Below are positions 35,401 through 45,744 of a stretch of DNA of 64,000 bases, one piece after another. The stretch spans positions 23,315,406 through 23,379,405 of the forward strand of contig NC_049985.1 in the NCBI RefSeq assembly GCF_000003815.2, in the 5' to 3' direction. This DNA is from Branchiostoma floridae (Eukaryota > Chordata > Leptocardii > Amphioxiformes > Branchiostomatidae). The position numbers were made by a program, and so were the translations under genes. The notes under the pieces are model-generated. The model saw nothing but the letters and a program-made list of their open reading frames with translations. It did not search any database and was not told the origin of the DNA. Every line of letters begins with the position of its first letter. Position 1 is the stretch's first letter.

Positions 35401-37478
35401 AAGAAAAAAAACTTTTTGACATAGTGTGTGAATTACATATTCATATAGTCAATATTGTAACTCTCTGACATTCATCATCATCTCTGACATTAAAATTTCA
35501 ATTTGACAGATCACAATCATATTGTACAGGTTATTAATATTCTTTTACCATTGAAGTCAATGCAAGGACACATTGTCAGTAGATAAGTTGTTAAAGTCAC
35601 CTACAATGTACAACAAAAGCTGTTCGTTCCATAATGGGCTTGATAAAATTGAACTGTGGAATTTTCTGAGGAAATGAGATATATAGTATAATGAGGACCT
35701 GGTATATAACTACCTCATGCATCACACGGCGTGGGAGCTACTAAGTCTAAGTAAGTAAATGAGATATATTTAAGATCCACGATAAGACATGGATTTGTCA
35801 ACGACTTACTTGTGAGGATACAGAGCAGGAACAGGTACTCTGTGAAAGAGATGATTCCTGAGGAAGGGAAGGAAAATCAAATCTTACCTCTGTCAGAAAA
35901 CACGTCAGCGACATAAAATAACTTGGAGACAGGATTCATTTAAGTATCTGTATCAATGGACTTTGCAGTGACACAGACCAGCTTTACAGCAACACAGCAC
36001 GACAGCACACCTAACCTTAAGCTTTGCACATTAATTGAAAACATTTTGTTCACAATGACATAACAGTTTCTATTCTTGCAAACTTCTTACCTTCCTCATG
36101 CATGGAGCGGAAGAACTTGGTAGAACCCTTGTGTCGTGAGGGGGTCTTCTTCAACATGTGAGACACATCCTGCAGGACCAATGTAAAATGTGCATAAGAA
36201 CTTAAAGAAGGCAGTACTATATAGAGCAAAATGAAGGCATTGGGGAACGGTTCGAAGGGCCTTTGAAAAACTCAGCCCAAGACCTAGCTTAAAATTTCGT
36301 CAAATCAGTCTAACACCCTGGTCAACTTGGCCAGTGTTAAGTTTAGGATTAGGTTGTTGGTCTGATTAAATTGTGAAATCATGGCTCTTCCACTTGGACT
36401 GACTATCCTGATAATGACATTGTGTGATGTGTTTTCTTAGCTGCTGCTGAAATTTCAGATGAGGGCTCACCAACGTGATATATTGGATTATCACCCATGT
36501 TACATAGTAGATATATCAGGTTCAGAACAAATCTGGTGATATGTAGACTGCCATACTGTACAGGAACTACATGACATATGGTATGTGTATCTATACTACT
36601 CTAACTTAATGTTATTTATTATGAATGACATTGTACAAAACTGTAATTTTAAGACCAGTTCACTTACATCATCCATCAGGGGACGGCGACCGATACGTGC
36701 TGCAATTCAGAATAGAGGAAATGGGATGTTAGTCGAGGAAAGTTTTCATCAACTGTGAAAAGCTACAAATGTATATGCTGAGCAATAGGTGTATGACTGC
36801 ACAACATAACAATATAAAATTTCATATATTGTACACAAGCTGTAAGGAATACATGTACATGTCATGTACGTTCAATGGCATCTCTATCATAATAATTACG
36901 ATTAGATTGTTACAACTGGATAATACAGTATTTCGGAGATTACTTCCAGGATTTCGAGTGACATCCGACACTCTCTGCTGTCACTAGAATGAACTGGCAG
37001 AATGAGTATGACTCATTATACTATTGGATGTTACTTGAAGTAATCTTCAAGATTCCTTATATCTAGTTGCAGGGATTGAAATGTCTTTTTAAAGTTTAGT
37101 ATTTGATGTTAAAAATCATCTAATACATGTAATAGTAGGATGTTTAACCTTCATCAGAGTATTTATTTTAAACTTTTTACTTAGTACTTACATGTAGTAG
37201 TAGTAAGAGGATGAAAATTTTTGTCAGATTGATAATTGTAAAAAATTTAACACATTAGTATGTGCAATCAGTATATGAATTACAAAGAGACTACAATAAA
37301 TTATAAGGATTAACTTACGTCTAGGCCTTTCCTCCGTCACTGACTCCAGGAAGTCCCTGGGGGTCATGTACATCTGACCTTTGTACTCTACCGAGGAGAA
37401 CTCGCGGAAGCGGCGCTCACGGTCGGACATCTTGTGCTGCGGAGGGGCCCGCTGCCAGAACTTTCGCTTCTCCTCCTC
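23335..37478 (-). CDS. MICU3: Mitochondrial calcium uptake protein, MICU2/MICU3 family (12 exons, 5' incomplete)
   Basis: Twelve exons (37319-37478, 36668-36699, 36091-36169, 35810-35857, 35219-35301, 34569-34628, 30540-30634, 30248-30287, 29680-29817, 28442-28550, 26452-26609, 23335-23475) join in frame over 1143 bases to a TAA. The product is an EF-hand gatekeeper of the mitochondrial calcium uniporter in the intermembrane space. Motifs in order: RERRFREFSSVEY, MYMTPRDFLESVTEE, ISFTEYLFLLCILTKPHAGF, EF loop 1 DTDGNQRVDKNE, TTLLVHLFG, FMDNLQTEILELE, ISEIEFAQILLRYT, GITFDQFKPFFQFLNNLDD, EFKRAVKVSTG, EF loop 2 DEDGDGKLSHKE and the MKDRIHRGFR end. Both loops keep acidic residues at 1, 3, 9 (or Ser) and Glu at 12. 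From family knowledge it is closest to MICU3 with some MICU2-like stretches. The targeting-sequence exons were not found. Confidence 0.9.
24152..24185. repeat. Hairpin with 14-bp perfect stem
   Basis: ATGGTCAAGAGAAT (24151-24164) pairs with ATTCTCTTGACCAT (24172-24185) around a 7-base loop. It lies in the last MICU intron. Confidence 0.7.
24947..25025. repeat. Perfect palindrome, 39-bp arms, 1-base centre
   Basis: Arms 24947-24985 and 24987-25025 (starting TTTCCCAGTGTTTCAAAG) are perfectly complementary around a single C at 24986. It lies in the last MICU intron. It is unlike neighbouring repeats in sequence. Confidence 0.95.
26452..26609 (-). CDS. MICU3: MICU exon 11: second EF-hand
   Basis: Acceptor ggtttccag| at 26610 and donor AGG|gtgagt bound 158 bases. 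The split Ala codon (G from exon 10, CT here) confirms the join. It codes EFKRAVKVSTGIDLAPHVI, NTVFQIFDEDGDGKLSHKEF and ISVMKDRIHRGFR. The EF loop DEDGDGKLSHKE is canonical. The first about 40 bases and the acceptor are repeated about nineteen more times upstream in the intron. Confidence 0.92.
26569..28033. repeat. About 20-copy tandem repeat of the exon 11 splice junction
   Basis: Units of 68-78 bases, about 73 on average, run from the exon 11 start into the intron. Each contains, on the gene strand, the acceptor CTGGTTTCCAG, the first 40 or so coding bases (GAG TTT AAG AGA GCT ...), then TGTAACATGTAACG. Units differ by small changes, such as an added TGTTACA, caccgc for cacagc, and one deletion near 27468. 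Only the unit at the exon itself runs on into the EF-hand; all others hit an in-frame TAA a few codons later. Confidence 0.95.
28442..28550 (-). CDS. MICU3: MICU exon 10
   Basis: Acceptor ccatgctgcag| to donor GCAAG|gtatgt, 109 bases, phase 0 to 1. It codes GITFDQFKPFFQFLNN, LDDFAIAMQMYTFANQPVEQ, a helical block strongly conserved in MICU2 and MICU3 and lying between the two EF-hand lobes. The last base completes an Ala codon with exon 11. Confidence 0.92.
28607..28750. mobile_element. Fold-back MITE-like hairpin
   Basis: CTAGCCT (28607) and AGGCTAG (28744) are inverted, and inner arms of about 42 bases (28639-28680, 28705-28746; gtgactgctggctcaatc) pair with a few mismatches around a short spacer. 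It lies less than 60 bases upstream of exon 10's acceptor. No coding content. Confidence 0.65.
29680..29817 (-). CDS. MICU3: MICU exon 9, downstream of the AT-AC intron
   Basis: 138 bases, exactly 46 codons, donor GAAGAAG|gtttgt with phase 0. It codes FLEFARGMPTISEIEF, AQILLRYTHLPDAAHD and RLKDRIPEEK. There is no AG at a usable position before TTC CTG GAG; instead the intron ends in AC (29818-29819) preceded by a U12-type branch site. The block matches the family (EFLSYSNGM...ISEEDFAHILLRYT) exactly at this joint. Confidence 0.9.
29818..30247 (-). other. U12-type AT-AC intron
   Basis: On the gene strand the intron begins ATATCCTTT, the U12-type AT-AC donor consensus, and ends in GTGTAC. Ten bases before the end lies TCCTTAAC, matching the U12 branch-site consensus. 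No GT-AG alternative keeps both the frame and the conserved LELE-FLEF joint. Length 430 bases. Whether relatives share this intron class I cannot check here. Confidence 0.88.
30248..30287 (-). CDS. MICU3: MICU exon 8 (40 bases)
   Basis: A short exon from acceptor cccacag| to the AT-AC donor. One base completes the Lys codon from exon 7, then FMDNLQTEILELE, a sequence strongly conserved in MICU2 and MICU3. Confidence 0.9.
30540..30634 (-). CDS. MICU3: MICU exon 7
   Basis: Acceptor ctcccccag| to donor ACAA|gtaaga, 95 bases, phase 0 to 2. It codes LLADGNVQDTTLLVHLFG and KDDLNFQDFY, matching the TTLLVHFFG...LNFEDFYRF block of the family. Confidence 0.92.
31296..31395. other. Assembly gap, 100 N
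   Basis: Exactly 100 unknown bases, the usual arbitrary scaffold gap size, so the true length is unknown. It falls in the MICU intron between exons 6 and 7. Confidence 0.99.
31396..31446 (-). CDS. Possible MICU exon cut by the gap
   Basis: After an acceptor-like ccgtggcag| the gene strand reads RLLWNTVAMTTALDYA before the N run. Vertebrate MICU3 has a segment with a YWDTL-like motif and an Ala-rich stretch between the EF-hand 1 region and TTLLVHFFG, so an exon is expected about here. Exons 6 and 7 already join in phase, however, and the pyrimidine tract is weak. Confidence 0.25.
31447..34568. other. MICU intron between exons 6 and 7
   Basis: No supported exon apart from the candidate beside the gap. 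A GC-richer patch at 33880-34000 gives overlapping open frames on both strands without domain features. Otherwise AT-rich. Confidence 0.35.
34569..34628 (-). CDS. MICU3: MICU exon 6
   Basis: Acceptor tttttag| to donor GGGC|gtgagt, 60 bases and 20 codons, phase 0-0: LQEIFRKKNDKRKAKEEAEG. It continues EF-hand 1's outgoing helix (EFMV-LQEIFRKKN) and matches the family's LQEIFRKKNEKR. Confidence 0.92.
35219..35301 (-). CDS. MICU3: MICU exon 5: first EF-hand
   Basis: Acceptor acctttcag| to donor ATGGTG|gtaagt, 83 bases. With the A from exon 4 it reads KPHAGFNIAFNMFDTDGNQRVDKNEFMV. The loop DTDGNQRVDKNE has Asp at 1, 3, 9, Asn at 5 and Glu at 12, so it should bind calcium. Confidence 0.95.
35810..35857 (-). 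CDS. MICU3: MICU exon 4
   Basis: Acceptor ccttcctcag| to donor ACAA|gtaagt, 48 bases, coding IISFTEYLFLLCILT with split codons at both ends (Gly before, Lys after). Matches the family's VISYTEYLFLLCILTKP. Confidence 0.93.
36091..36169 (-). CDS. MICU3: MICU exon 3
   Basis: Acceptor gtcctgcag| to donor GAAG|gtaaga, 79 bases: DVSHMLKKTPSRHKGSTKFF then RSMHEE and a split Gly. The motif MLxxTPxxxKGSxKxFR is conserved in the family. Confidence 0.9.
36668..36699 (-). CDS. MICU3: MICU exon 2 of those found (32 bases)
   Basis: A micro-exon between acceptor gaattgcag| and donor GATGAT|gtaagt: RIGRRPLMDD. It is the only segment between its neighbours that keeps the frame (phase 1 in, phase 0 out). Poorly conserved sequence makes it less certain than the others. 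Confidence 0.75.
37319..37478 (-). CDS. MICU3: First MICU exon found
   Basis: Acceptor cccattttag| to donor AGAC|gtaagt, 160 bases, phase 0 to 1. It codes EEEKRKFWQRAPPQHKMSD, RERRFREFSSVEYKGQ and MYMTPRDFLESVTEERPR. RERRFRxFxSxExxGQxxMTPxDF is a MICU3 signature. The frame is open across the acceptor in the family sense only; the upstream exons with targeting peptide and membrane helix are missing or beyond 38 kb. Confidence 0.9.
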
Positions 37479-37925
37479 CTAAAATGGGATAAGAATTTTG
37501 GTAAGCATGTGTAAATAAGTGGACTGCAGTGATATCAAAACTCTCTAGGTGGCGCTGTTGATATGGCAAAGATGCAGGAACAAGTTAGCCACTGCCAGAA
37601 CTTTGGCTTCTCCTCCTCCTAAAATGGGATAAGAAGTTTGGTAAACATGTGTACATAAGTGGACTGCAGTGATATCAAAACTCTCTAGGTGGCACTGTTG
37701 ATCCATGGCAAAGATGTAGGAACAAGTTAGCCGCTGCAAGGACTTTGGCTTCTCCTCCTCCTAAAAAAGGATAAGAATTTTGGTAAGCATGTGTACATAT
37801 TAACTGGACTGCAGTGATATCAAAACTCTCTAGGTGGCACTGTTGATATGGCAACGATGCAGGAACAAGTTAGCCACTGCCAGGACTTTGGCTTCTCCTC
37901 CTCCTAAAATGGGATAAGAATTTTG
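37450..37925. repeat. About 143-bp tandem repeat carrying an exon's 3' splice junction
   Basis: The first unit starts inside the exon at 37319-37478. Three more starts lie at about 37589, 37732 and 37875 (the last truncated). Each holds, on the gene strand, a TTTTAG acceptor followed by GAGGAGGAGAAG and the next about 18 coding bases. A separated piece of the same unit (gatatggcaaagatgcagg) occurs at 38100-38157. Confidence 0.9.
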
Positions 37926-38549
37926 GTTTATATAACTAAATCATGTGAACTGTTTTTCAGTGTACTGTGTACAGTATATTATCTTATATAATCATTATTT
38001 AGTGCACTGCTTTTGACAGCACTTCTTACATAGTCAGTACATGTAACTCATGCTTATCAGATTCCAACAAATCCTTGTTGAAACACTATACATGTAAACT
38101 GCAGTGATGTCAGAACTCTCTAGGCGGCGCTGTTGATATGGCAAAGATGCAGGAACAATTAAGTCAACCGTTTTACCACAGATCGTTCTGTAAATGATCA
38201 GTCCTTCTGTACCTCTTAAACACTTTAATTTATCTGTCTTTCTATGATATGATGCTTGCATTTGTAAAGCCCAGGAAAACAGAAAAAAAGTCATTATGGG
38301 GCTAAGATATTGACTTTGGATGGGCACATATTACAATCCCAAACCAATATACTATTATTATAGAAACAATAAGTTACCTCCCAAACCAAAATAGAAACAA
38401 TAAGTTTCGGAAAAAATATCTTAATCCAGTCTTTTCTTGAGAGTATATACTGTATCTCTATACACACATGTACGGTTACCGTGATTTTTGGCCTTGATAT
38501 GATGGTTCGAATGCTACAACAGATGGTACCTACTGGCTGTAGTGGCTTA

Positions 38550-39739
38550 GACCCCGTTCACATGGGAAAAAAGCAAGTGAGTTAAACGAGGAATCCGATT
38601 AAAATGACCAATCCAAAGCCATGTGAACAGAACTAATCCGATTGGATTGCCCATTTTGGATTGGATTGACTTGGATTGCAATCCACCTCGGGAGGTGGAT
38701 TCAGCGCGCGCAATCCGATTGGCGCGCAATCCGATTGACCGAAATCGGCCATGTGAACACAATTGGATTGGATTCGGGCTTGTTTCATGGTTTTTACGTC
38801 ATACATACGGGCACAGTGGACATTAGATATACAACCATACCTACAACATGGCAAAAAAAGTATGATACACGGATTAGAAAAGAAGTTTATGGGCAAGTTT
38901 GCTTGCAAAATCATCTTACCGCTATGGTTAACAACCGGACGCCGCAAGATTCGCCGGAACATGTGCACCGGTTCTTTCCAAAAATCGGCAGTGTGGCAGA
39001 AGACCAACTGGTTAATTTTGGCAATATTGCCCATGAAAATAACATGTATGGTTTCGTTTCTCTCCTGTTGTTGGAGCCAATGTCCCAACACCACCAAAAA
39101 AGCAAATATTCTACGAGAAAAACAGTCGGAAGCGTGTCTAAACAGAAATTTCGAGCTTGGGTCACTTCACTGCATGCAAGCATGGGCGAGCAGTTTTTTT
39201 AAGCGAAACACAGACTTTTATTTCAGATAAATACGTGATGAAGTCAAATGTTTTGGTAGCAGTTTGCCTTATTTATGCAACTTCTGCAACAGATACATTT
39301 TATATAGTTAAATGTAGAGTATAATCACACCGCGCGTAACATTTCCACCCCCAGTCTAATAGACTATCCCAATGACCCCGTATGACCCAGAGGCCGCCAC
39401 TTTCGTCAGTGTGTGTTGCGGACCATCGACGCGTCAAAATCTGACCAAAGCCGGCCGATTTCTCAAGTTATAATCAATTATATCGATGTCGCTACATCCT
39501 TCAAAATTATGAGGTAGTCTGGCAACATTTTGGAAAAACTACGCGTGCCCGCGGTGGTCGTTGGAAACACGACGCGTGCCGCGGTAAAGAGTTTAATCCG
39601 ATTGTGTGGTCGCGGTCGTAAGTTTGAGTTTAATCCGATTGTATAAAACTCATGTGAACACATTTTTTTTAATCCGATAGAAAATTTCAATCGGATTCCT
39701 TGTTTAACTCACTTGCAATTTTTTCATGTGAACAGGGTC
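38550..39739. mobile_element. 1.19-kb Harbinger-like element with TTA target duplication
   Basis: Ends GACCCCGTTCACATG and CATGTGAACAGGGTC are inverted with subterminal arms of about 50 bases, and TTA flanks both sides (38547-38549, 39740-39742), the size and sequence usual for PIF/Harbinger insertions. The AATCCGATT 9-mer recurs about eight times near both ends. The GC-richer centre (38860-39470) has overlapping open frames on both strands (e.g. 38642-39202 plus, 38633-39097 minus) with no recognisable transposase. Confidence 0.75.
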
Positions 39740-40630
39740 TTAGTAATACAAGGTTAGGCGGTATCTCACTGAAGCTGTGCACATTGGCGACGTCACTGCA
39801 GCAGAGCCATTTGACATTCGGCACTTATCATTTGACACTCAGCAATTCATCAATGAAAACAAATCTTGTAACGCTTTGTGTTTTGTTGTCTTTTTAGTCA
39901 TACATGTACATGTACTATGTTTTGCATGATATTCCCACAACAAAGTCAAGGGTAAAAAAAATTCAATTTTCACGAGAACGCAGTGTGGCAGCCAACATAC
40001 ATTTACTGCAGTCCAGTGACTTGCAGAATTTGATATGGAAGCAAACCACACGGAATGGGGGGATAGCTGCCTGGGCAGCTGCCGACAATAAACACACAGC
40101 TATCAACAAGCTATTACTGAGTGGGACTGACACAATATTACATAAAGTTAGTAATATATCAAGTGCACAACACAACATCTGACATCATACACAGATGACA
40201 CAATTACTACATTGTGTAGTACTATAGAACTACATTATCAACAGGAAGGTATTTTCAGATTCTGCATTATTTCTTAAGCACATTATAATAAGGCGCAGTT
40301 ATTACCCCATAAAGTGTTATCTGCCATCAGCTATTACAAGGTAGGATAAGCAGCAGTTATCTGGCAGGGTGGTCTTTTATTGGTGGTGAGAAAGTTTAGG
40401 TGAACTCACACCACTGGGTTCATGACATTTTACGAGTCGGACATACGTCTTCGCAGTGGGCTCTGACTTCGAGATGGGCATTTGGGGAGCTTTAAATAAT
40501 ATTATATACAACATGTACATCGGGGTTAAGTAAGTCCATTGTCCTGAATGCTAGGGGCAAGTGAAAGTGCCAATTGGGTACTACCGTACATGCCCAATCA
40601 GGCCAGTGTGTCCATGGGCATGAATTTTCT

Positions 40631-40759
40631 ATAGCCTGGTATCCAGCTGCATTGTAGCTCCCAAGTCTCTTCTATCCTCTCCACAAAAACTTGCAAAAAA
40701 ATTTTGCAGAGTATGATAGAAGAGACTCAAGAGTATTTTACGGCTGGATACCAGGCTAT
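40631..40759. mobile_element. Fold-back MITE with TAGCCTGGTATCCAGC ends
   Basis: Ends ATAGCCTGGTATCCAGC and GCTGGATACCAGGCTAT are perfect inverses, and inner arms (agtctcttctat / atagaagagact) also pair. 129 bases, no coding content. A related half-copy begins at about 34999. Confidence 0.75.
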
Positions 40760-40774
40760 TTTTCCCACGGTTAT

Positions 40775-40839
40775 ATGAATGAATGAATGAATGAATGAAT
40801 GAATGAATGAATGAATGAATGAATGAATGAATGAATGAT
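40775..40839. repeat. (GAAT)n microsatellite
   Basis: Sixteen uninterrupted tetranucleotide units next to the fold-back MITE. Confidence 0.97.
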
Positions 40840-41128
40840 GATTATATGTGGGTACATGTACATACATGACTTTGTACATGTATTGGTTTACAAGCCTAAC
40901 TTGTATATAGCATTCCAAGTATACTAGTAGCTTGCCCAACAGACCAGCACTAGAAGCTTGTCAAATGCATAAAGCACAACAATGCAGTAAGATCAATCTT
41001 CTTTTTAGGTAATATAAAGTAGAATTATATCCACACTTGTTATTTTGAATATTTGAAGTATAAGTTGTAAATAAATACAACATCTAATTTAAATCTTTGG
41101 CCAGAGAGTCAGGCAATGATGCCAGCAA

Positions 41129-41170
41129 ATGATTGATTGATTGATTGTTTAATTGATTGATTTTGATTGA
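41129..41170. repeat. (GATT)n microsatellite
   Basis: Imperfect GATT units with one TTAATT and one TTTT interruption. Confidence 0.85.
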
Positions 41171-44100
41171 TTGAAAATTGGTTTTGGCTGGTAGAATTTT
41201 ATGTTCTCTATTGGGCAAGTGAATTTTGAAAAAAAAAAGAGTTCATGTTCAATGTCATGTAGGAAATAGAAGCTTGGCAAAATTGTAAGTATTTTTCTTA
41301 TAGTGGATGAAGTCCAGGATTCTGGGTAAAACTTTCCACATTTCATGATTTACATGGCATATACATGTACTCTATTTTTATCGGCAGCTTTCTGAGATTT
41401 CAGTTTCCTTTTAGACCTCTGAATTAGCCTTAGGTTTGTTTCTTAAGGCACGTGTCTTCCACCAACCTTAAGACATTCTCCACTTAAGGTGTAACGGTGC
41501 CTCATCCTACTTCTGGAGGATGCAGAAGGAATTCCAGATATTCCTTAAGTTGTCTGGCCTAATTCTTAACCAGTAAGGTGCTAATCTTCTAAAGCTGAAG
41601 CTAAATAGACACTTAGATTCCTATCAGCCAAAGTCAAGGAATGCTAGATATTCCACAGAAGGAATTTTATTTTCGGACATAAGACAGTTCTGCTGTTATG
41701 AATAAAGGAGGGTTATATAAAAACTTAAAATGATGTTATTATTAGCTCATAATTCAAAAGAAGACTGAAGCCAACATTGTTCAAATTTTCAGATCTAGAT
41801 CTTACCAACATACCCTTACTCTGCTAAATGGTAAAACTACAAAAGCAGCATAGGACAAATTAACCAGTTCACAGGGCTCTAGCTAGGAGATTTTGAAAAT
41901 ATAACTTAGTTAGGCTAACAGTTATCATTCTAAGGATATGCATTGTCATTAGAAAGACTCTTAAGCCAGTTTGGAGTGTCATATACATGTATATAGCACT
42001 ATTTTTTAAAAATTTAACAGACATTACCCCACAAGCAAAGTGCCACTATGCAACCTTGTGGAAAAAAAATAGTGTGATGCTTAGCATATTGTGGTCACAG
42101 AGTACATTTTGTATACTATAGAATGGTTGTTGTTACACCAAAATGCACTGGTATGACAGAATTTATACCTTTGACTAATATTGGAGGCTAAAAGCAGGAA
42201 CATGCAATAGAAATAAACAACTTTGTATACTAAAAATAAAGACTAAGAGACTTGAGACTAAAAATACTTCACTAGCTAAGAGAAAGCGAACCCTGTAGAT
42301 TAAAAGCTTAGTACGTTAAGTGTAAACTGAGTCAAATGTTAGCCTAATGTGTCTGGGACACCGTACCATGAGGAACCAGGTCTTCAAGACAATCTCTAAA
42401 GTCTTACAAAAAAGGACGGAAAGAAAATTGAATGGAACTTATAGCACTATAAGTCTTGAGATTATATATTTAAGACGTGCAAGGAGATGTCACCTTTGAT
42501 GTGGATTTCAAAGAAATTTTCAAAGAAACATTAAATTTTCTTATAGAAGGCAATCACTAGCTTAACGAAGAACCAAATGTTGCACAATTTTCAATAACAC
42601 AAACAAGGGAAAGTTAGCTTGGTTACCAAACCCCAGCCCGATCTTAGGAAAAAATGTATCTTTCCTGCAGGGAAATATATTTTTGAGGTTCAAAGGGGTA
42701 TGGTATCCAGGCTAAGGGAAAGTATACTTTACTCATTAAGTCATTTTCAACTTTAAAAGTTTACAACATTTTGTACTTTTACGGTTATAATAATGATTTA
42801 AAAAGTTAGAGTAAAATTTGAAAATAAGAAGCAAATTCAAAAACTGTCATATCCTAATGACAGTATACCTTTTTAGCAAGAATAACACTGTGGTGGAAAT
42901 AAGTCCTGTTGTGTATGTGATTGGTCACTTTTGATGTCCATTTTTTGATGACCATTTCAAAAATAACAGAAACTGAGAAGGAAAAAGCCTTACACAGTAT
43001 TGTCAGCCTGAAACGGAGTGTATGGATGTCTTATTTCTGTCACGATTGCTGCGCAAGACACTGCAAACAAGTCTTTGGGTCGATGTCTGTAAAGCCTATA
43101 TCACTATCAGTGCTCGTTGGAGCGGGGTAAATCTAGGAGATTAGTGCTAAGGATGGCCTCTCCCTAGGGATGAACTGGATTTGTGAACCGGTCCTGGGAT
43201 GGCACAGTTCTGTCAACTCATCAGCAAGGACCATTCCACTGTCACTGCAAGCAGTTAACGTGGTAAATGGCCCAAATAACTTTGCTGATCTTGAATGTGC
43301 TTCTTTAAAAAACTTTTAAAAAACCATTGAGAAAGCTCTGGCACAAAATACATTGTGTATATCCTTAATTTGTGATATCATTATAAAGCTGGTATATTAA
43401 TACCCTACGGTGCAGCACACCATGCTGTAAGTTTTAGAAGTCCACAAACAAAAGGCTTAGCTAGTATCACGTCATTGTGACGTCAGTTGGTACGATGCTT
43501 CTGCATTTGCATTTATGTCTTAGACTATAAAGCTGTACCAGGTATAACCAGGTACCTTTCGGCCTAACACACCAGCTTTACAGGTAGTGTCAGCAATATG
43601 TGGTTATAACTTATATACAGTCTGAACGACCTGTCACACCTTATCTTTACACATTTACATGTAGCTATAGCTTATTACCCAGTTCCCTCTCCCCTCCAAC
43701 CAACAAAAATTAATGTACATGTAGGCTAAATGAAATTGGAAGAAAGTAAAAAATAAACTGCAATGTTCGATTCAGTCATTAATTTGAAATATAATGATTA
43801 ATCGTTGAAAACATAACATATTTTCTACAGCTTCAATCTACATTTTGCATACAGCAAAGATATAATGTTGAAAGAAAATATACATATTATAATATATACA
43901 TCGTAAATGTCTGCCCGCAAAAAATTTACACAAAGCCTGAATTTTCTGACAGTCCAGTCGGCCACCTGGCAGAGCTATTTGAACAATGTTGTGGCAACAA
44001 CCTAAAAAAACATTGATAAAAGGTAGGGAATGTGAATTCCCATGACGGACTGCAAATTATCGTCTATAGGTCGGCATGACTCTCTGACACAGGTATTTAG

Positions 44101-44357
44101 TGCTTACGTCTCCATGGACTTTCCTGTGACCACAGCCTATATATAACTGTCTTCGTACCTGGTACCACCAAGAAGGTATTTACTACGTCAATGTGTTTGG
44201 CTTCTCACCTGTAATTAAGGCATTAAAGATACCTGAAAAGTTCCATCTCAGCATGACATGGTCTCATTTTGTGCCTCTGTTTGTGTCTTAAGTTGTTTTG
44301 TTTGTGTAGAAAAGTGCTGATACTATGACAAAACAAGCTCGCGGAATGATCCCTTAG

Positions 44358-44675
44358 CTGTCATACAAGATACTTATACCCTTCTCGAGTGTTGTATATG
44401 GCAACTATAATCTTCCCATTACACCACATGGTAAGAATGCCTTTACAGTACAGACAGTCGAACGGACATCAAAGCAGACTGCGCCTGAAGCTAAGAGGGC
44501 TTCTGTTTCACGGGACAATACTGCGAACACGGGGCGGATTAGTCGGGATTATCCCACGCTTCTTGTGGACGGGATTCCGTCTCTAGGTTCAGAAAATGTC
44601 GCAATGCGCGACTATCCTTTTGCGATGGGGAATGTTAATTGCACCATCGATATCCTCATTCCCTTGAACGTTTAA
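44358..44675 (+). CDS. ATG-less 105-codon open frame, unrecognised
   Basis: An open plus-strand frame runs from just after a TAG at 44355-44357 to TAA at 44673-44675. Its second half is GC-richer than the surroundings and of balanced composition, with stretches such as RDYPTLLVDGIPSLG and FAMGNVNCTIDILIP. An acceptor-like tttacag lies at 44441-44447. It may be a terminal exon or an old mobile-element fragment. I recognise no family. Confidence 0.2.
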   Translation: MSYKILIPFSSVVYGNYNLPITPHGKNAFTVQTVERTSKQTAPEAKRASVSRDNTANTGRISRDYPTLLVDGIPSLGSENVAMRDYPFAMGNVNCTIDILIPLNV

Positions 44676-45744
44676 GACATATATTTAGAGCAAGGCGCCT
44701 GGGAACTCGAAGACACTTTCTCAGTTCAAAACATACTTAGAGCAAAACATCTTGGAACTTCAAGACACTTATGCCTGAAGCAATGTCTACAACGTAATTA
44801 CTCACTGTGAGCACTTCACTATAACTACTAGTAAGAGGTTTACATTGTAGATAACACTAAAGATAAGATGTTGATGGAAACTACACATACTACATAACTA
44901 AAAAATGTACATTGAACAAAATACACCTTAGCTTCAAATATACAAGAAATCTTTGCTAAATAAAATAACAGTTTAATTGGCTTCATTTGTCTACTATTTG
45001 TGGCATTTAATGTATGTTGAATGTACCTTCAGAAACTTTCTTCATTTCACCTTAGCCCAGACAGCAGGTTGGTCCAGCCAGAACTGTTAGGTTTTTCCCT
45101 TTACTGTAAGTGTCTGTCATCAGCCTTGTTACAGGCACACCACAGAAGGACCACCCTAGCTAGACTTATATGTACCAATTGAAAGTTAAGTTGAAACTCC
45201 ATACTACGTGGTTCACAGGGAGTATATATCAACTGTTATATTCTCATCTTTTATATTCTCATCACATTCCCCTAGCCTTTTTAAGGCTGTACGCAGTGTA
45301 CCGTTAATGTTATCTATTAAATGTCTAGTAGGCAGGGTATTGAAAAGTGGAGCCCATCCCTCTCCTTCCACTGCCTTTTACATGTACCTCAAAGTCACAG
45401 TCAGGTACAGTTTTCGACACCTGGGTGGAGTGAGCAAAGTTGAATATGATATATAAAATGCCTGTATCATTGGCAAGATCGGCAACATGAACTCATGAAG
45501 CATAAACATAAGAAGGCCTTGATAGAGAAGTCTTTTCATCAGTACACAATTAGGACAACATTTCCTTCAACTCCGGCCAAATGTCTACCAATGATAGACA
45601 CAGGCAGCCCTCACAGTCTGACACTGTTCACTGTACTTGACTTTGGTATCTGCGCAGGGCCCATCTGTACTACACCTGTATCTGTATGTAGCTGGTATAT
45701 ATACAATGTAACTGCCCTTCAGTGTAACAAATGGGTACCTAGCT

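Noticed and set aside
38642-39202. 186-codon open frame and overlapping opposite-strand frame (38633-39097)
   Set aside because: Both lie inside a transposable element, include its subterminal repeats and do not resemble a transposase.
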